This document shows positions 46,682 to 59,027 of a stretch of DNA of 64,000 nt, in pieces. The position numbers and the translations under genes are program-made. The notes under the pieces are model-generated. The model saw only the letters and a list, made by a program, of their open reading frames with translations, searched no databases and had not been told where the DNA came from. The stretch comes from Pisolithus tinctorius (lineage: Eukaryota > Basidiomycota > Agaricomycetes > Boletales > Pisolithaceae): the NCBI GenBank assembly GCA_024663395.1, contig JANFAH010000001.1, forward strand, positions 1,922,001-1,986,000, in the 5' to 3' direction. How positions within the stretch are numbered: position 1 is the first letter of the stretch; every line of letters starts with the position of its first letter.

Positions 46682-49600
46682 TGTCAGTGCATGCGATGGG
46701 ACACTCTGCATGCAACGGTGTCAAACCCCTATTCCCGAGTACTTAGCACTATCGAACGCGCCCGCTGTGCACTAGCGTGATTCTCTGTCCGAACTATATA
46801 GTACAGCTCCTGAGAATCTCATTTGCGCTTGTCGTGATTTCACCGTTCGAACGTCAGTTGCTGGACCGTGTTGGCCACGTCCACGGTCCGTTCAGCACGC
46901 ATATAGGCGGGAAACGTGCTCTCTGTATACTGGTTAGCCTCAAGGGGTCGCCTAGTTCCGAGTGATGGCCTTACCAGGTGAGTGTGCATCAAAGTCACCA
47001 TCGCAATTTAGCAAGTGGCTGACGTCGGCGAAGCTTCATAGGCTTCTGTCTAGAACGTTGGCTGACGAACAAGATGCCATCCTCCCGCCACTGTTTGACG
47101 CACGCCAGAGCTATACCACTGAGCCCCGGAACACGACTCGTATTTCATACAACTTCTCTGGCGGAGTAGGATAGCTCAGCGTCACTTTGATAGCATGAGT
47201 TCTGTGAGTACTGGCCCTCAGAAAACGGTGGCTGACCATAACCACAGGTCCCTGTCAGCCTCCTGCTGCGGATCGCTAACCTATAAATTCAAGGGCAGAG
47301 CCCGCTAGTCCCCCCACACATCCTTTTCCTATGACGACTTCGATCTACTATATTGCGATGAACATCCGCATCTGTCCACCCTTCGCTATGACTCGCACAG
47401 TCCTCATGTACATCCTGGTAAGATGCAGGCAGGTTGGGATGAGTCGCAATTCGTCTCGCCTGAACGTTACCCCTGGAGTTTCAAGTGCCGTGTGAGCCTC
47501 GTCTGCGAACGCATCGCGCGCTACTCTTAGAAGAGGAAGTGAGTGAAGTGGTCGACTCGTAGTCCTCGTCTGGCAAGTTATCTGACTGTTTTGGTCGGGC
47601 GATTTTGTCTCAACACCCGTAATTGCATGCCACACGGAATTGCAGCACGTTCCTGTCGCAGGTACGTTATACTTCCTTGCTGCATTGTTAAGTCCCGCTA
47701 CTCACTTCAGAAGAGTCACGCCAATCTCTTCCCCACTACCGCCATCAAGTATGCGCTGACGTGCATTTTCAATCCATTCAATCCAGCCCCCCGACCGGCA
47801 TAGGCACCGCGCGTGTACCTAGTAGTGGTGATGTGGATGTGGCCATGAAGACCTGGACAGTCGAACGAACGACCATTCGAGGAATGTCTCAGTAACTACG
47901 GGAACGTCGACTGGGCCTGCGAAGACAATGAACTTGCGATGAACTTGTACGGTGCGGTCTCGCAATATTATGACGACGTACTCGAGGCATGTCACCTTCC
48001 AATCGAAGCGTAAGTGGTGTTGTCATTGTGTACAGCGAGTACTGATTATGTAAGACATCCGTCCATTTTAGCCACATCGTTCCTCCCTACAGCTCAGATC
48101 TCAGACCTAATAGGAGCGACGAGTGGCCGGTTTCCTGCTGGTACATTTGCTGTGCCCGTCGACTGCGATGTAGTATCTTCACGTACTTCTGGTACGTCGT
48201 CTGGTAACGACGGAAGGGTCTTATGAGAGGCATTAAATATGCGTGGGTGGATGATAGAGGCAACGGACTTCCCCCAAAGACTAGGTACTGAATTTTTGTT
48301 CTCCTCAGTTCCTCTGCAACCTCGTAGCCTTCTTGCAAAAAGTGGACCACTCACGTCACCTGTTACACACAACATAGCTCCGTACACGCTCTGCTCTAGT
48401 TCTTTGCAGAGCGTTTCCACACGTGTACAACGTCACGTTTCGCCCACAGAGTGGCGATGCAGGTTTTTGGAATGGAACCACGGTCAGTACATGATATCAC
48501 AGCTCTCATTCGATATCTGACGTTCCACCAACTCTCCGCCACCGCATTGTTGTCCTTCGACTGACCCCTTCGACCACTGTGGTGACTCGTGGAACCTCAT
48601 TCCCACTTACCATCTCCTGCATACAGTATCCCAGCTCGCCAATTAGGAACAACGTCCGATCTTAACCCATGATCTCGGACGCATTCACACTCTCAGGTAT
48701 TGTACTTCTATCCACTTAAGACGGAAAACCCACATCGCTGGGGAAGTCCTGAAATACGTCATATCCTAGGGCAAGATTGTGACGAATTCATCGGCACGGC
48801 GAATCAGGAGACTTGTCGGACCACGCGAATGCTAAGCCCGAGAAAGCGCTGGCATAAAGTACATAAGCGTACTCTCTGGCCTCGTGGTAAGCTAGCACAG
48901 CTGTCATCGACTATTCGTGTTGACTTCTTCAGGTCGTGTTGTAGGGAATACCGATCCCAAGGGCGAGCGCTACGAATAGGCAATTTGCGACGATCCTAGC
49001 GTACCGTGTCATCGTTCCTGATACTGATGACTTACCCAATCATATTCATGTCTGTGTTCTTGATAATTCAATGCGAGCAGTTACTGCAAGGTGGGGGAGG
49101 TGAGTTAGCAGCAAGATCAGGTCGGAGGATGTGGACGACCCCGATGGTTCGGTAGCGACTCACTAAGCGTATTCCCCACAGAACATTACGTTGTGGCCGT
49201 GGGCTTTCTCACACGACGGAAACAACAATAGAAGCTGAAGCGCTGAAATGCCGTGCAGCGGTTGGTTGCCGTTCCTGGAAGTGACGCGCCTCTTCCACGA
49301 AGATTTCTTTCTCTTTGATTCTATGTGACGATAGACTTTCCCTGTGACATGTGAACCTGCTGGTACATGTGCATCCCGGAAAAGTCAACCGTTCATGCTC
49401 TTCATTAGTGCTGCACACTGACTTTCGTCCCCTGCTGAATGTCGAAGTGAGCGCTATCCGTCGACTACGCATACACTCTGTCTCATGGCCCTTCTCAATT
49501 GACAGAGGCATATGTCTGCACACAGGGAGGCGACCGTATTATCTGGCACCTGGCAACACGGCGAGGCTTAAATGAGTATGGAATAGCAATCCTGGACGCG

Positions 49601-49763
49601 ATGGTCAGTGGGGGGACCTCTGGGCCAGTGTGGGCATGTTTGAGTCAGCGTCCAAGGGTGAACAAGTATTATGCTGTTGCATCCTAGCATTACACGTTTA
49701 CAGTAAATAGTACACATCCTAATATGTCACGCAGACCCTGAAAGCTGGAGAAAATCTAGTGTG
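46682..49763. repeat. Unit C of the duplicated block, non-coding part
   Basis: Stretches match 32600-33440 and 38400-39600. It is the longest version of the intergenic part of the unit. CCAGGATGTACATGAGGA occurs at 46639-46656 and inverted at 47401-47418. No convincing gene is seen. Confidence 0.6.
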
Positions 49764-51251
49764 TCATGGAACCGTGTCCAAGCCAGTCGTCATAACAAAG
49801 CTGTCGTCCCCAGCCACGTAACCATGTCGAAAGCGATCGTGCGCCATCCCTGCAATAGTAACATGCGCGCCCTCTGGATTGCGCGAAGCTCTGCCTGGAA
49901 TCAACCTTGGACGAGTAAAAGCGTACAAGATCGTGTTGAACAGACCGGATAATGCGAACAATGCGGCTGAGGAAGCTGTCACTGAAAACGGAACGTTGTC
50001 ACCCCTGATTTGGGAAAAACGAGCCGCTGACAAAGGCAGTACCTATCGCTCGTTGAGCGCAATCATACCAATGACACTGAAGACCACTGACCAGTACGAC
50101 GTACAAGAGGGGGTAACTGTAAAATAATTCGTTCAGAAGCCACCAACCGTAGAATAGGAGCCACCTACAAGAGCATTTGAGTTGCTCTGACACTCTCTGG
50201 AGATGTCCCCCCTCCATGAGCGATCATTCCCCTCTCTTGCTTTCCCCCCCAGCGCAATTTGCAACCATCCACAACAACAAGCCGCTTGACAACAAGTGCA
50301 AGGAGCAGGTATGAGATGATGTTCAACACAGCAGTAAGCCACATCCACATGTAGTCGAGGCCAATCTGCTGCATGATACCTCTGTCAATCCAGCACCCTG
50401 AACAGCAGTGTCGGTTCAGGTTATCAAAAGATAAAATTGGACTATAAAAATTTACAATGGCTAGTGGGACCGTAGATGTTGTTTTGAACCACATTCGGCA
50501 CGACCACCAGAATAGCGATGACCAGCCAAATTATTGCCAGTATACGGAGCGCAAATTTTGGCGGAAATATCCACTCTAGCACCAAAACTCGCAGTATGTG
50601 CAAGGCAATGGCCTATCCCCAATCATTATTTCATTACCATGACGGTTTATGTGGCTGGCGTACCATTGTACTGGCAAAAGAAAGCCCATAGGCATATGAA
50701 GAGGATGACTTTTCGATTTTGATACACACCTAAGAGAAACTCCAAGATCACCCACGTGCATGAAGAGACCTGCATGCAATGAAAGACGAGCGTCCAGTAA
50801 ATTGAAAGCGGAAATACCTTGAAGGGTGCAAAAAGTACCGGGATACACCCTCTGGCGATTAGATGAGCAAGCACGAGGAATCACAAACGCGTTGAAGGCG
50901 CACGGCTTCTACGATCCACTTGATGGTGAGCAATTCACCTGTACATCGTCAGTCATTGACAGGAAGCAGGAAATACTATGTACTGACCCAACGATGCGAT
51001 AAGGTCAGATATCATTAGATTGAGGAAGTAATAGTGTACATGTGTTTCGGTGGACCACCTGCGCGAGGCATTTGGCTTGATAGTAACAGCGCTATACTGA
51101 CGCAAAAATCAGTCCGCTGGGGGGTGGCTGAAGGGAAAAGACCCACAGCAATGTACAGCAACAGACCACCGGCGGCAAGCGCTGATGTAGCAGACGCCAC
51201 TACCATGACGATCATCCACACCTTGACCTCGGAATCGAATTGATCACTCAT
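49764..51251 (-). CDS. Seven-transmembrane receptor-like protein, copy C
   Basis: More diverged third paralogue with the same exon order. It starts at 51251 with MSDQFDSEVKVWMIVMVVAS, then ALAAGGLLLYIA, YSAVTIKPNASRRWSTETH, helix YYFLNLMISDLIASLG (closest to the family consensus), GVGLR-type and FALRILAIIWLVIAILVV-type helices, SYLLLALVVKRLVVVDG, and a last exon with PFSVTASSAALFALSGLFNT, ILYAFTRPRLIPG and DDSFV. Splice donors and acceptors are kept. It may represent the older copy from which A and B differ. The ligand is unknown. Confidence 0.72.
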
Positions 51252-53926
51252 AGCTAGTGTGTTCAGGCAAGAAGCATCTGTCCATGGCGAGGGTCGGAAA
51301 TATTTAAGTAAATGGCTTCATACATGGCGGGACATACGTACCTCTGATTACGGTCTATCTTCCGATCATGGCGGTGGCGAGTGTACTGAGGGGTGCACAG
51401 CAGGTGGGAGCTGGCCATAGAACAATGATTATCACCAAATAAAGTCAGTTCATCATAATGGCGCTGCGCAGTCTTCTTTTCGGTCCGATACTGTCACGCA
51501 TGACGCCACTGTGACCTACCCGTGACATAGCGAGGTCCCTGCTGCAAAGTGACCACTGCACTTCAAGATACTGTGTTTTAGAGCACAAATATGTTTTCAT
51601 TGGAATATAATTGTTCAAATCAATCGGTTTCTGACACTTTTACAGTAGTATATGAATCAGTTAGAGCGATATTGCACGTGTAAGTCTTCCCAGTGTGTGA
51701 CTGTATGACACTAGTGGTTGTCACGCTGTTCTAGAAACGTTTGAAACGTTGAACGCGAACGTCAACAACGTGGCCTCTGCACCTCGCTATGAATGAGTAT
51801 ATTGTAGTGGCTGGGTATGTACTCTGTCATTCCAACTGAGATGAGCAACGCTTCCAATCAGATCTAAAGATGTATCCTCCCGTCAGAGCTCCACCACAGC
51901 CGCCTTTATCATGATTATATCCAATTTTCTATGCAGGTTACCTTCTCACCAGACCCTATCGTGTCTCACCTGTCATCCACTCTCTCCGTTAGGTGAGGCA
52001 CATCCCCTTGTACTCTCCAAATATCAGAGGCTTCACGTTTTTTTTCTTGGCAGTATAGAAGGGAAGTGGTGTGACTAGCAGTTGGTGTCCACGGTCATTT
52101 GATGCCTTTCATCCATCTAGGGTAAGGCTAGAAGAACGGTCCCTGTCGTGCCTTGGCCTTGGCTATCTAAACGCCTGCGCACGAACCACCCCCCAGGCAC
52201 CCTTGTGTCTTTGGTTTCCCCTCTCCTAGTGGTGTAACTGGGTTTGGTTCTCCGGTTCAGTACCTCTGGCCTCCCCCCTCCCACCCCTCCAGCCAGCTAT
52301 ATCCACGATTTATACCCGAGACTCGGGCGCTTAGATAAACTCGAGCTTCCGGCGAGAAACCGACGAAGAAGAATCTGTAGACTTTTCATAAGTAGCATAA
52401 CAAGGCCTACTAAGTTTCTGGACCGTGTTGGCTACGTCCATTGAGCACACTGTAGGTGGGAAATGTGCTTTCTGAAAGCTAGTTAGCTCCCCCCGGGGCT
52501 CGTGATTCAAGGACTAATACTTACCGGCTGAGTACACATCCAACTTACACACCACAATTTATGTAGTGGTAAGCGGCTGATGTCGACAAGGTTTTCTGTG
52601 TTTCTGTCCAGAACGTTCGCTAACGGACAGAATCCTTGCCACTGTCACCCTTGCCTATCCTTATTACGGCCGCAGAACTGTGTCAGCCCCCTCCGGAGCC
52701 CCCAGCCTGTAAATTCAACAGCGGGGTCGCCAGTGTCCACTTGCTCTGACTTCGAGCTGCTATATTGCGACTCGCGAATGTCTGCGTTCATCCGGACCGA
52801 CACGGTCCTCATGTATGTACATCCTGGTAAAAAGCTGGCAGGAATGGATAGTTCTCGCGCAGCGGAACCTCTTCCATGCCTGGTTACCTCGTCTGCACAT
52901 TAATTCCTGGCTTTCGAATGACGCGTGATCCTCACAAACCAACAACTTATGCGACATTCGTCTTGCACTCCTCTGGAGTAGGGGTGCAGTTGCTCTCACC
53001 CGTCTGCTCTCTCGTACCTACAGCTCGTTCCTCCAGTAATCGCATTCTAGTTCCATTTCGTTGTCGTTAAGCCCTGTCGCTCAGCCCTTGGCTATCAGAG
53101 GGGCCAGGCAAGTACTGCTGTCCCATAATCAAGTACTCTCTGACATGCATCCGCGAGCCGTCCAGATTGACTCTGGTCATATATCTCAACCCATGGTCTC
53201 AGATGGGTTCACCCTCTCAGCCATAGTGTTTTCAATTACCTGAGACGGCAACCCAGTAACTCTTGGGGTCATGGTTAAGGGAAAGGTTAAGATTGAGTCT
53301 TCGACGAATCGGAAGTCTCGTCGGACTACCTTCCAAATGAAGAACTAATCCGAGAAGAGGCTGTACAAGTCTAGGTACCACCTGCTCTGCTTCTAAAGCC
53401 CTGTTGTAAGTTAGCATAATTATCATCGACTACCCATGTTGAATGCTGTGTTGGCAACCCTCTCCGTTCACACACCTTTGTCTATGGTTGGGATCGACCA
53501 TCGGCCCTGGAGGGGAGTGTCGCGGATAAGTAGGTTGACGTTATGGATACTGATTTGCGTTGGTGCTATCTGAACCAAGTTCATGATCATCTCGGTGGAA
53601 AGGTTGACCCTCGCTTCGAGCCGTACAGGCTGTGGATTCTTATGCTCCTACACACGCTCCTCGTGTACCGCACCGACCAATATCGTCACGGTGTTACGTC
53701 AACGTCTCGCAAGCGTCTCCCTCAAAGCCATCATAAGTCGTCTTAGACAAGCTGTAGCCCGACGTCCAGGGGCCCTGTGTACGCCAGCGTACGTATTCAT
53801 TCTTGTTCCACATCTGTGCCAGCATGACGAACCATGTCGTTCTCTAGCCATCTATGACCGTCATATTATGTATATCCGGTTGTCCACTATGAGCATGATG
53901 CAGGAGCTTGTGGCGCCGGTAAGACC
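51252..53926. other. Gene-poor region with a decayed fourth partial unit
   Basis: Positions 52418-52500 match 46858-46950 (CTGGACCGTGTTGGCTACGT), and 52790-52850 hold the TGTACATCCTGG motif seen in units A-C, here with a 4-bp duplication. Positions 51790-51900 resemble the spacer weakly. No gene could be supported. Confidence 0.55.
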
Positions 53927-55973
53927 CTAACACTTGCCGTATAACCGTCCAAGTTGGAGAAGTCGTACCACAAAGAGCAGCAAGACTGAAAGTAAGACAA
54001 CACCACCTGGAAGAGTTAACGAAACATCACTGAGCATTGATATGCCTCCAAAAAAAACTGAAAGGGGAGAGATAGCGGGGAAGCAGAACTCACCGGCGTA
54101 GAACCCTGGACCTTGGAAGCCCCCCGTCCGGGCGTTGATTGCGCCTGATATCGGGGTACCCGCCAACGTACCAAGTGACGAAATTGACAAAAACATCCCT
54201 ACGCGTCGGCCCACGTCTCCTACATCGCCCATTGCCATAGGGGGGGCAACGAAGAGGGAGACATAGGTCCCACAAGCAATGCTGCGGGGGGTATGCATTA
54301 AATATCATGTGATGTATTCTAGCGGCAGTGCATACCCGTATATCACCGATATGGCAATAAGCTGCCCTTGGTTCGAAGCGTAAGGCCAAACGAAGGTGAG
54401 AATTCCAACCAGACTTGTAAATGGTATCATGACATTGAGTGGACCTACATTCTATGGTGAGATTTAGATTGCGGGGATGTGCGCAGTGTTTACCAATGCG
54501 GTCGGCGAGGAAGCCGGCAGACAACCGGCCGAACCCGGATGCCGCGTTCGCGATTGCGGTGAGGTAGAATGGAAAGTTGTTCGACACTCCCACCGCCGTA
54601 GCACTGACGGGTAAATAAGTTAATGCTGTAAACGACATTAGCTAGTCACCGTGAAGGCAGGCAATGGTATGACTCACTGGTATATAGTCCGAGGGGACAA
54701 GCGACGCCGGCAATGCAATAGATAGTATATGCCGGGTTTCGAAATGCGGACAGGTTGAGAAGTCCACCTTTGACGTTCACAGGGGGCAGTCGTCTATCTA
54801 TAGCCTATGTTTCCCGCGTTAGCGCAGCAACGGAAACAACTCAGTAAGTGCATCTCATTCACAAGACTAGCAATTCCGAGGGAGACAAGCATCATAAACC
54901 CGAACACGCGAACAGTCCACTTGAACCTGGGAAATTCCATTGGGCTATCATATTGGGGGCGAGACAAAACAGAACACACCCTATAAGAGGTATAAGGTTT
55001 TGACCTGCGACGGGGAACAGTGTGCCCCCGAGCGACGAGCCAGCAGATACGATGCCAAGGGCCATCCCTTTCTTCTTGCAAAACCAATGAGATACGACGC
55101 TAAGGGCTTGTGGGAGGATGATCCCGCTGAACAACTGTCAACAGCGGTTATGTAGCTAATTATCAATAACATTAAGCACTCACACCCGTGAAAAGGCCCT
55201 GTAAGAGGAAAAATTGCCAATACTGCTTGCATTCTGCTGTGAGGAACGTGCACACTACAAGTCCGCAACTGCTGGTGACATAGGGAATCTTGAAGTATCC
55301 CAAGTCAAAAAGTCTTCCTGTCACAAGTGCAGGCAGAAAGATGAATGTGATCTGGAGTTACCGCGATAGGATGAGAGACGTGAGCGGCGACGACGTTGAG
55401 TTGAAAAGTGAATCGGGACCTGCCTGAACTGATCCTATCCATGCTCTAGGTGTAAAGTTAGTTGGCGCAATGAACACATCGATGAAAAGGACGACCTCAC
55501 ATAACAGATGGACTTTTGTCGGATAGAAGAACCTGCTCGTAATAATCTTGAAATATCTGCGAGCCGGTCAGCAATAAGCCAACAGATGTCTGACAGAGAG
55601 TAGTACTCACACCCCACGTATTGGCATACCCAAAGCTGAACGGATGGTGAGCTCCAAACGCAACAGACGCCGACTACAATCACGTGGAGAACACTTACGT
55701 GCAAAACGTGGTCAGCATCGACCTACGTTTACGCGTCAAGGCGACGACGACGACAAAGCACCAACAAAATACATACGCCACAATAACTGACCAAGCTTTG
55801 AACCCACCATCAGGGGCCTCGCTAGCACACTTGACGTACTTCTCAGGAGCATCCCGACATGGTTTTTCGTCCAGCGCCTGATCGTCTCGAATGGTATCAG
55901 GCTCTGGAGGGGTCAAGCCAAGTTCAGCATTTGGAGAAACCATTAACATAATTTCGTCCGCTGGCGTGTCCAA
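53927..55973 (-). CDS. Monocarboxylate-porter-like major facilitator transporter
   Basis: Plasma-membrane transporter of the MCT/MCH group (yeast Mch5-like). The start at 55973 gives an acidic N-terminal tail, then PDGGFKAWSVIVA, the signature of the first helix in this group. Later exons read SFGYANTWGVFQDYYEQVL, AWIGSVQ, GIILPQALSVVSHWFCKKKG, MALGIVSAGSSLGGTLFPV, NNFPFYLTAIANAASGFGRL, SAGFLADRIG, YVSLFVAPPMAMGDVGDVG, MFLSISSLGTLAGTPISGAI and, after a GTGAGT intron, VVLLSVLLLFVVRLLQLGRL with the stop at 53927. The conserved RxSxGFLADRxG-type loop is present. About eight introns are implied; only some junctions were verified in phase. The substrate cannot be deduced. Confidence 0.8.
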
Positions 55974-56239
55974 CTGCAGACTGATGAGAGGAAAGCAAAT
56001 CAGGCTGCAGCGGGCACTGCCATGTCTTTACCAGGCGAATTTATAGGAACGAGAAAGTTATTCCTATCGTGAGAAGGGCATCGTGTCGAGACGGGTTGGC
56101 GACGCGCAGTCACTTCGATAGCCTATAGGTTGGCCAACGGACTCGGCAGGATGCCTCTTTTAGAAGTGATGTAGTGTATCAAGTGGCACATCTCCCGAGT
56201 AATGTCGAAGTGCAACAAGAATTTCGGATGTCAGTACTT

Positions 56240-56850
56240 AGGTCGCAAGGAGGACACCACGTGTGTGCAGAAGTTCGTCATGCAGGAAGTATGAATTGCA
56301 GAAGTCCGTCACGAAGTTCGTGGTGCAGAAGTAACTCAAGTCGAACCTACAAAATGTCAGTAGAACTCGAATCAGGAGAACGCACCGTATACACGGGTTG
56401 CCATGTGGCCACCTTGATTTGTCTCGACCGAGCGACTCGAGAACCTTACGAAACGGTCCCGGATGCAGGGGCGAGTTATAGACACTCTTGGTTCGCATTA
56501 CCATTGGAAATCAAACAGGATGGCGCACGCCATCGCGGCATCCCAAGAAATCTTGGAAATGTTGAAATCCTTCTGGATTGCCTCTAACGCTTGCTGGGTG
56601 CAGAGGTGCGACGGAGCGACTCGGGTCGATAACGAAGCCAGAAATACCGTGCAGAGGGCGAGCGCGGACCCGCGGAGCAGCGAGAGAAAAACTTGTTGCC
56701 GTGACGTACTTCAGCACTTCTGTACATTCAATTGGTTCTACTGTATGACGGACCTCTTTGTACCACCGACTTACTGCATGACAAACTTCCGCACTGCGGA
56801 CTTCACCTTCTGCGTAAACGTGGTGTCTGGTGTCCTCCTTCCGACTTGTT
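56240..56850. repeat. Imperfect long inverted repeat (foldback-like), about 600 bp
   Basis: GGAGGACACCACG with following GCAGAAG(T)-rich sequence at 56249-56345 is found inverted at about 56735-56845 (GTGTCCTCC at 56830-56838). Each arm contains several short copies of a GCAGAAGT..GTCATGCAG unit. The loop is about 390 bp. No coding capacity was recognised. Confidence 0.5.
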
Positions 56851-57125
56851 GTAGCAGTGTGCCTTCTGCTGCACCTCGGCGGAATGCCAAGAGCACTTGC
56901 CCGTTCGGGAACACGATTGGGAGTCTGGTTTCCCATACTCTCTGTTCTCTTCACACGATAACGATACACAGCCCCTCCGGGCACCCCTGGACGCGCCTTG
57001 CAGAAATTACAATCAGGGCAAGCTCTCTGACTAAACAACTGCTATATAATTGTATCTGCTGATTTGCCTAGTTATTCTCAAAGATCGCACGACTACCACA
57101 GAATCTTGCTCGTTGCAGAGAGCCC

Positions 57126-58076
57126 CTAGATGGAAGAGATCAGATGTTGCTCGAGAACGCTACAGAAGGAAACGTACGAGTCATCAGTGACAACCTTGTG
57201 TCGTGGCCAAAGAAAACCACCCGCTGCACTGCACACCCTTCCACCCAGGAGCCAATCGACATTCATGATGCCGTACCGCAAGAAAACATGTCCCGGCAAT
57301 GTGCGCGCTTGAGAGAGGGACTGAGTGTCGATCCACAAGCAATCAGTGTCGGTGATTGAGCGGCATTTGGATCTGCAATAGCCACCCCTGTCATGTATGT
57401 CGGCACAACGGACATGTTTGAAACCACGTAGGACATATTTCTGGAGAGCATCAATGTGCTTGTCGCTGAAGCAGTTGGCATACAAAAGCCCAGGATTGAT
57501 AAGGGACAGATGGTGCAGAGTGAGGGATGGATACGCGCAGGAGATCCGGTCATGACTGACAAAATTCATCAAGGCGGTAGAGTGAAACTGGAAAAGAGGA
57601 GAGAATGCTGCCGAGGTTTTGGATACGACGACGTCCATCGTACGAACGCCGTCGGAGAAGGTGTAGACGCTGGCAATCTTCGAGTAAGAATAGGTAGAAT
57701 GATTAATAGCACCTTTAGACACGGAGGAGTAGCCATGGTTGTTTAACAACCAGGTAAGGTAATGGAAGGTGCGAAGAGGCACGTAGATGTCGAGGTCTGT
57801 AGGGGACCATGTAGTATAGCTGGCGGGCAACAGTAAATGGAGAGCACTGGAACCGGAGATGACAGCGTCACAAGAACGCAACACGTCCATTAGAATCTCA
57901 GGGTCACGGAAGAAGCGCGCAGCTAGAGCGCGTATACGATGTTGCAAGTATTCACGGGCGACGACGGAATTGCGTTGGGAAGTAGAGCCAAAGCAGGCGA
58001 TGTCACGGGCATCGCAGAAACCGAGTATTTTATCCAATATTGTGACGTCTAAATTGTCTATAAAGGAGATATCCAT
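57126..58076 (-). CDS. F-box plus nucleotidyltransferase-like protein, 316 aa
   Basis: Single-exon gene. The start at 58076 was chosen over an in-frame ATG at 58202 because a TATA-like sequence (58146-58159) lies between them. The N-terminus NLDVTILDKILGFCDARDIA resembles an F-box. Residues around 80-120 contain VISGSSALHLLLP and SPTDLDIYVP, a GS-x(n)-DxD pattern as in nucleotidyltransferase-fold proteins; a further acidic candidate lies in VRTMDVVVS. From memory this type is common and expanded in Agaricomycetes. It is the last of five co-oriented genes starting with the helicase at the right edge. The biochemical role is unknown. Confidence 0.7.
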   Translation of the reverse strand: MDISFIDNLDVTILDKILGFCDARDIACFGSTSQRNSVVAREYLQHRIRALAARFFRDPEILMDVLRSCDAVISGSSALHLLLPASYTTWSPTDLDIYVPLRTFHYLTWLLNNHGYSSVSKGAINHSTYSYSKIASVYTFSDGVRTMDVVVSKTSAAFSPLFQFHSTALMNFVSHDRISCAYPSLTLHHLSLINPGLLYANCFSDKHIDALQKYVLRGFKHVRCADIHDRGGYCRSKCRSITDTDCLWIDTQSLSQARTLPGHVFLRYGIMNVDWLLGGRVCSAAGGFLWPRHKVVTDDSYVSFCSVLEQHLISSI

Positions 58077-58324
58077 ACTTGGGTGGGCAGGGTGGATGTG
58101 GTAACCAGTTCGTGGCGGGTGAACGTTCAGAGGTCCACAAACGATCTTATATTTATACGAAATATGGTAAAAGGGATGACCAGGGATAGGGATAAGGAGC
58201 AATACTAGGAATGACTCGGAATAGGGAGGAAAAGGGGACGAGAGAGGGAGTGACCTTAACTATTATTAATGTCTTTCAAGGGGGTTGACTGATTACGGTA
58301 GCGTGCATGAGATGTAAAGGAGGT

Positions 58325-58735
58325 TTACATCCTGGAGAGCGAGGGAACTTTAGGATGGATAGACGCAGACATGAGACACACGACGTACTGAGATAGTAGA
58401 ACAAGGATGTCCGGAAGATCATCTTCCGCGCATATGTCGATCGCCTTTCCATTTCTCAGGAGGCGCACAAATACATAAGTAGTATTCTTGCGATCGCGGT
58501 GGTCACAGTCAGCATCGAAGAATACATGGTAGTGTCGGCCCTCGACGTCGAATGATTTAGAAGTGATCACAGTGTCAGCCGGAAAAATAATTTGATCTTT
58601 GGTGATGCTGATATCGTAGTTTCTCTCAGGTCGGATCCACATCATACGAGGACATGAAGTCTTCCCCACTAGAAAGGTCCATATGACATAGGGAGCGGTG
58701 CACGGCGAGAAGTGTTTGTAACCGCAGACAGCCAT
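58325..58735 (-). CDS. Uncharacterised 136-aa protein
   Basis: Single-exon gene starting at 58735 (MAVCGYKHFSPCTAPYVIW) with a TATA-like element (TTTATATG at 58861-58868) about 125 bp upstream. The central part reads YDISITKDQIIFPADTVITS, then DVEGRHYHVFFDADCDHRDR and TTYVFVRLLRNGKAIDI, which looks beta-rich. No family was recognised and no signal peptide is evident. Its placement and orientation suggest it belongs with the neighbouring Helitron-associated genes. Confidence 0.55.
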   Translation of the reverse strand: MAVCGYKHFSPCTAPYVIWTFLVGKTSCPRMMWIRPERNYDISITKDQIIFPADTVITSKSFDVEGRHYHVFFDADCDHRDRKNTTYVFVRLLRNGKAIDICAEDDLPDILVLLSQYVVCLMSASIHPKVPSLSRM

Positions 58736-59027
58736 CTTTCTGCGAAGATTGAATGTAAGTGCTAACAACGGACAGCAAAGACGCGCAAAGCTAGGGAACA
58801 GACACGGACCTGAGAGTAACTTTGGAACGATGGTACTTGCAGAAAATATGTGAGAGGGGATTTATATGCTCTTCATCCCCCTTAAGATCGGCAACGCCCT
58901 TAAGAAATAGTACCGTCAACGCACGTGTATAGGAGATGGAATTCTCGGGATCATATCAACAATCAACATAAGTTTAATCTGATCATGTGAATCCAATAAA
59001 TTTACAGCGATACCCTAGCGCACTGTT

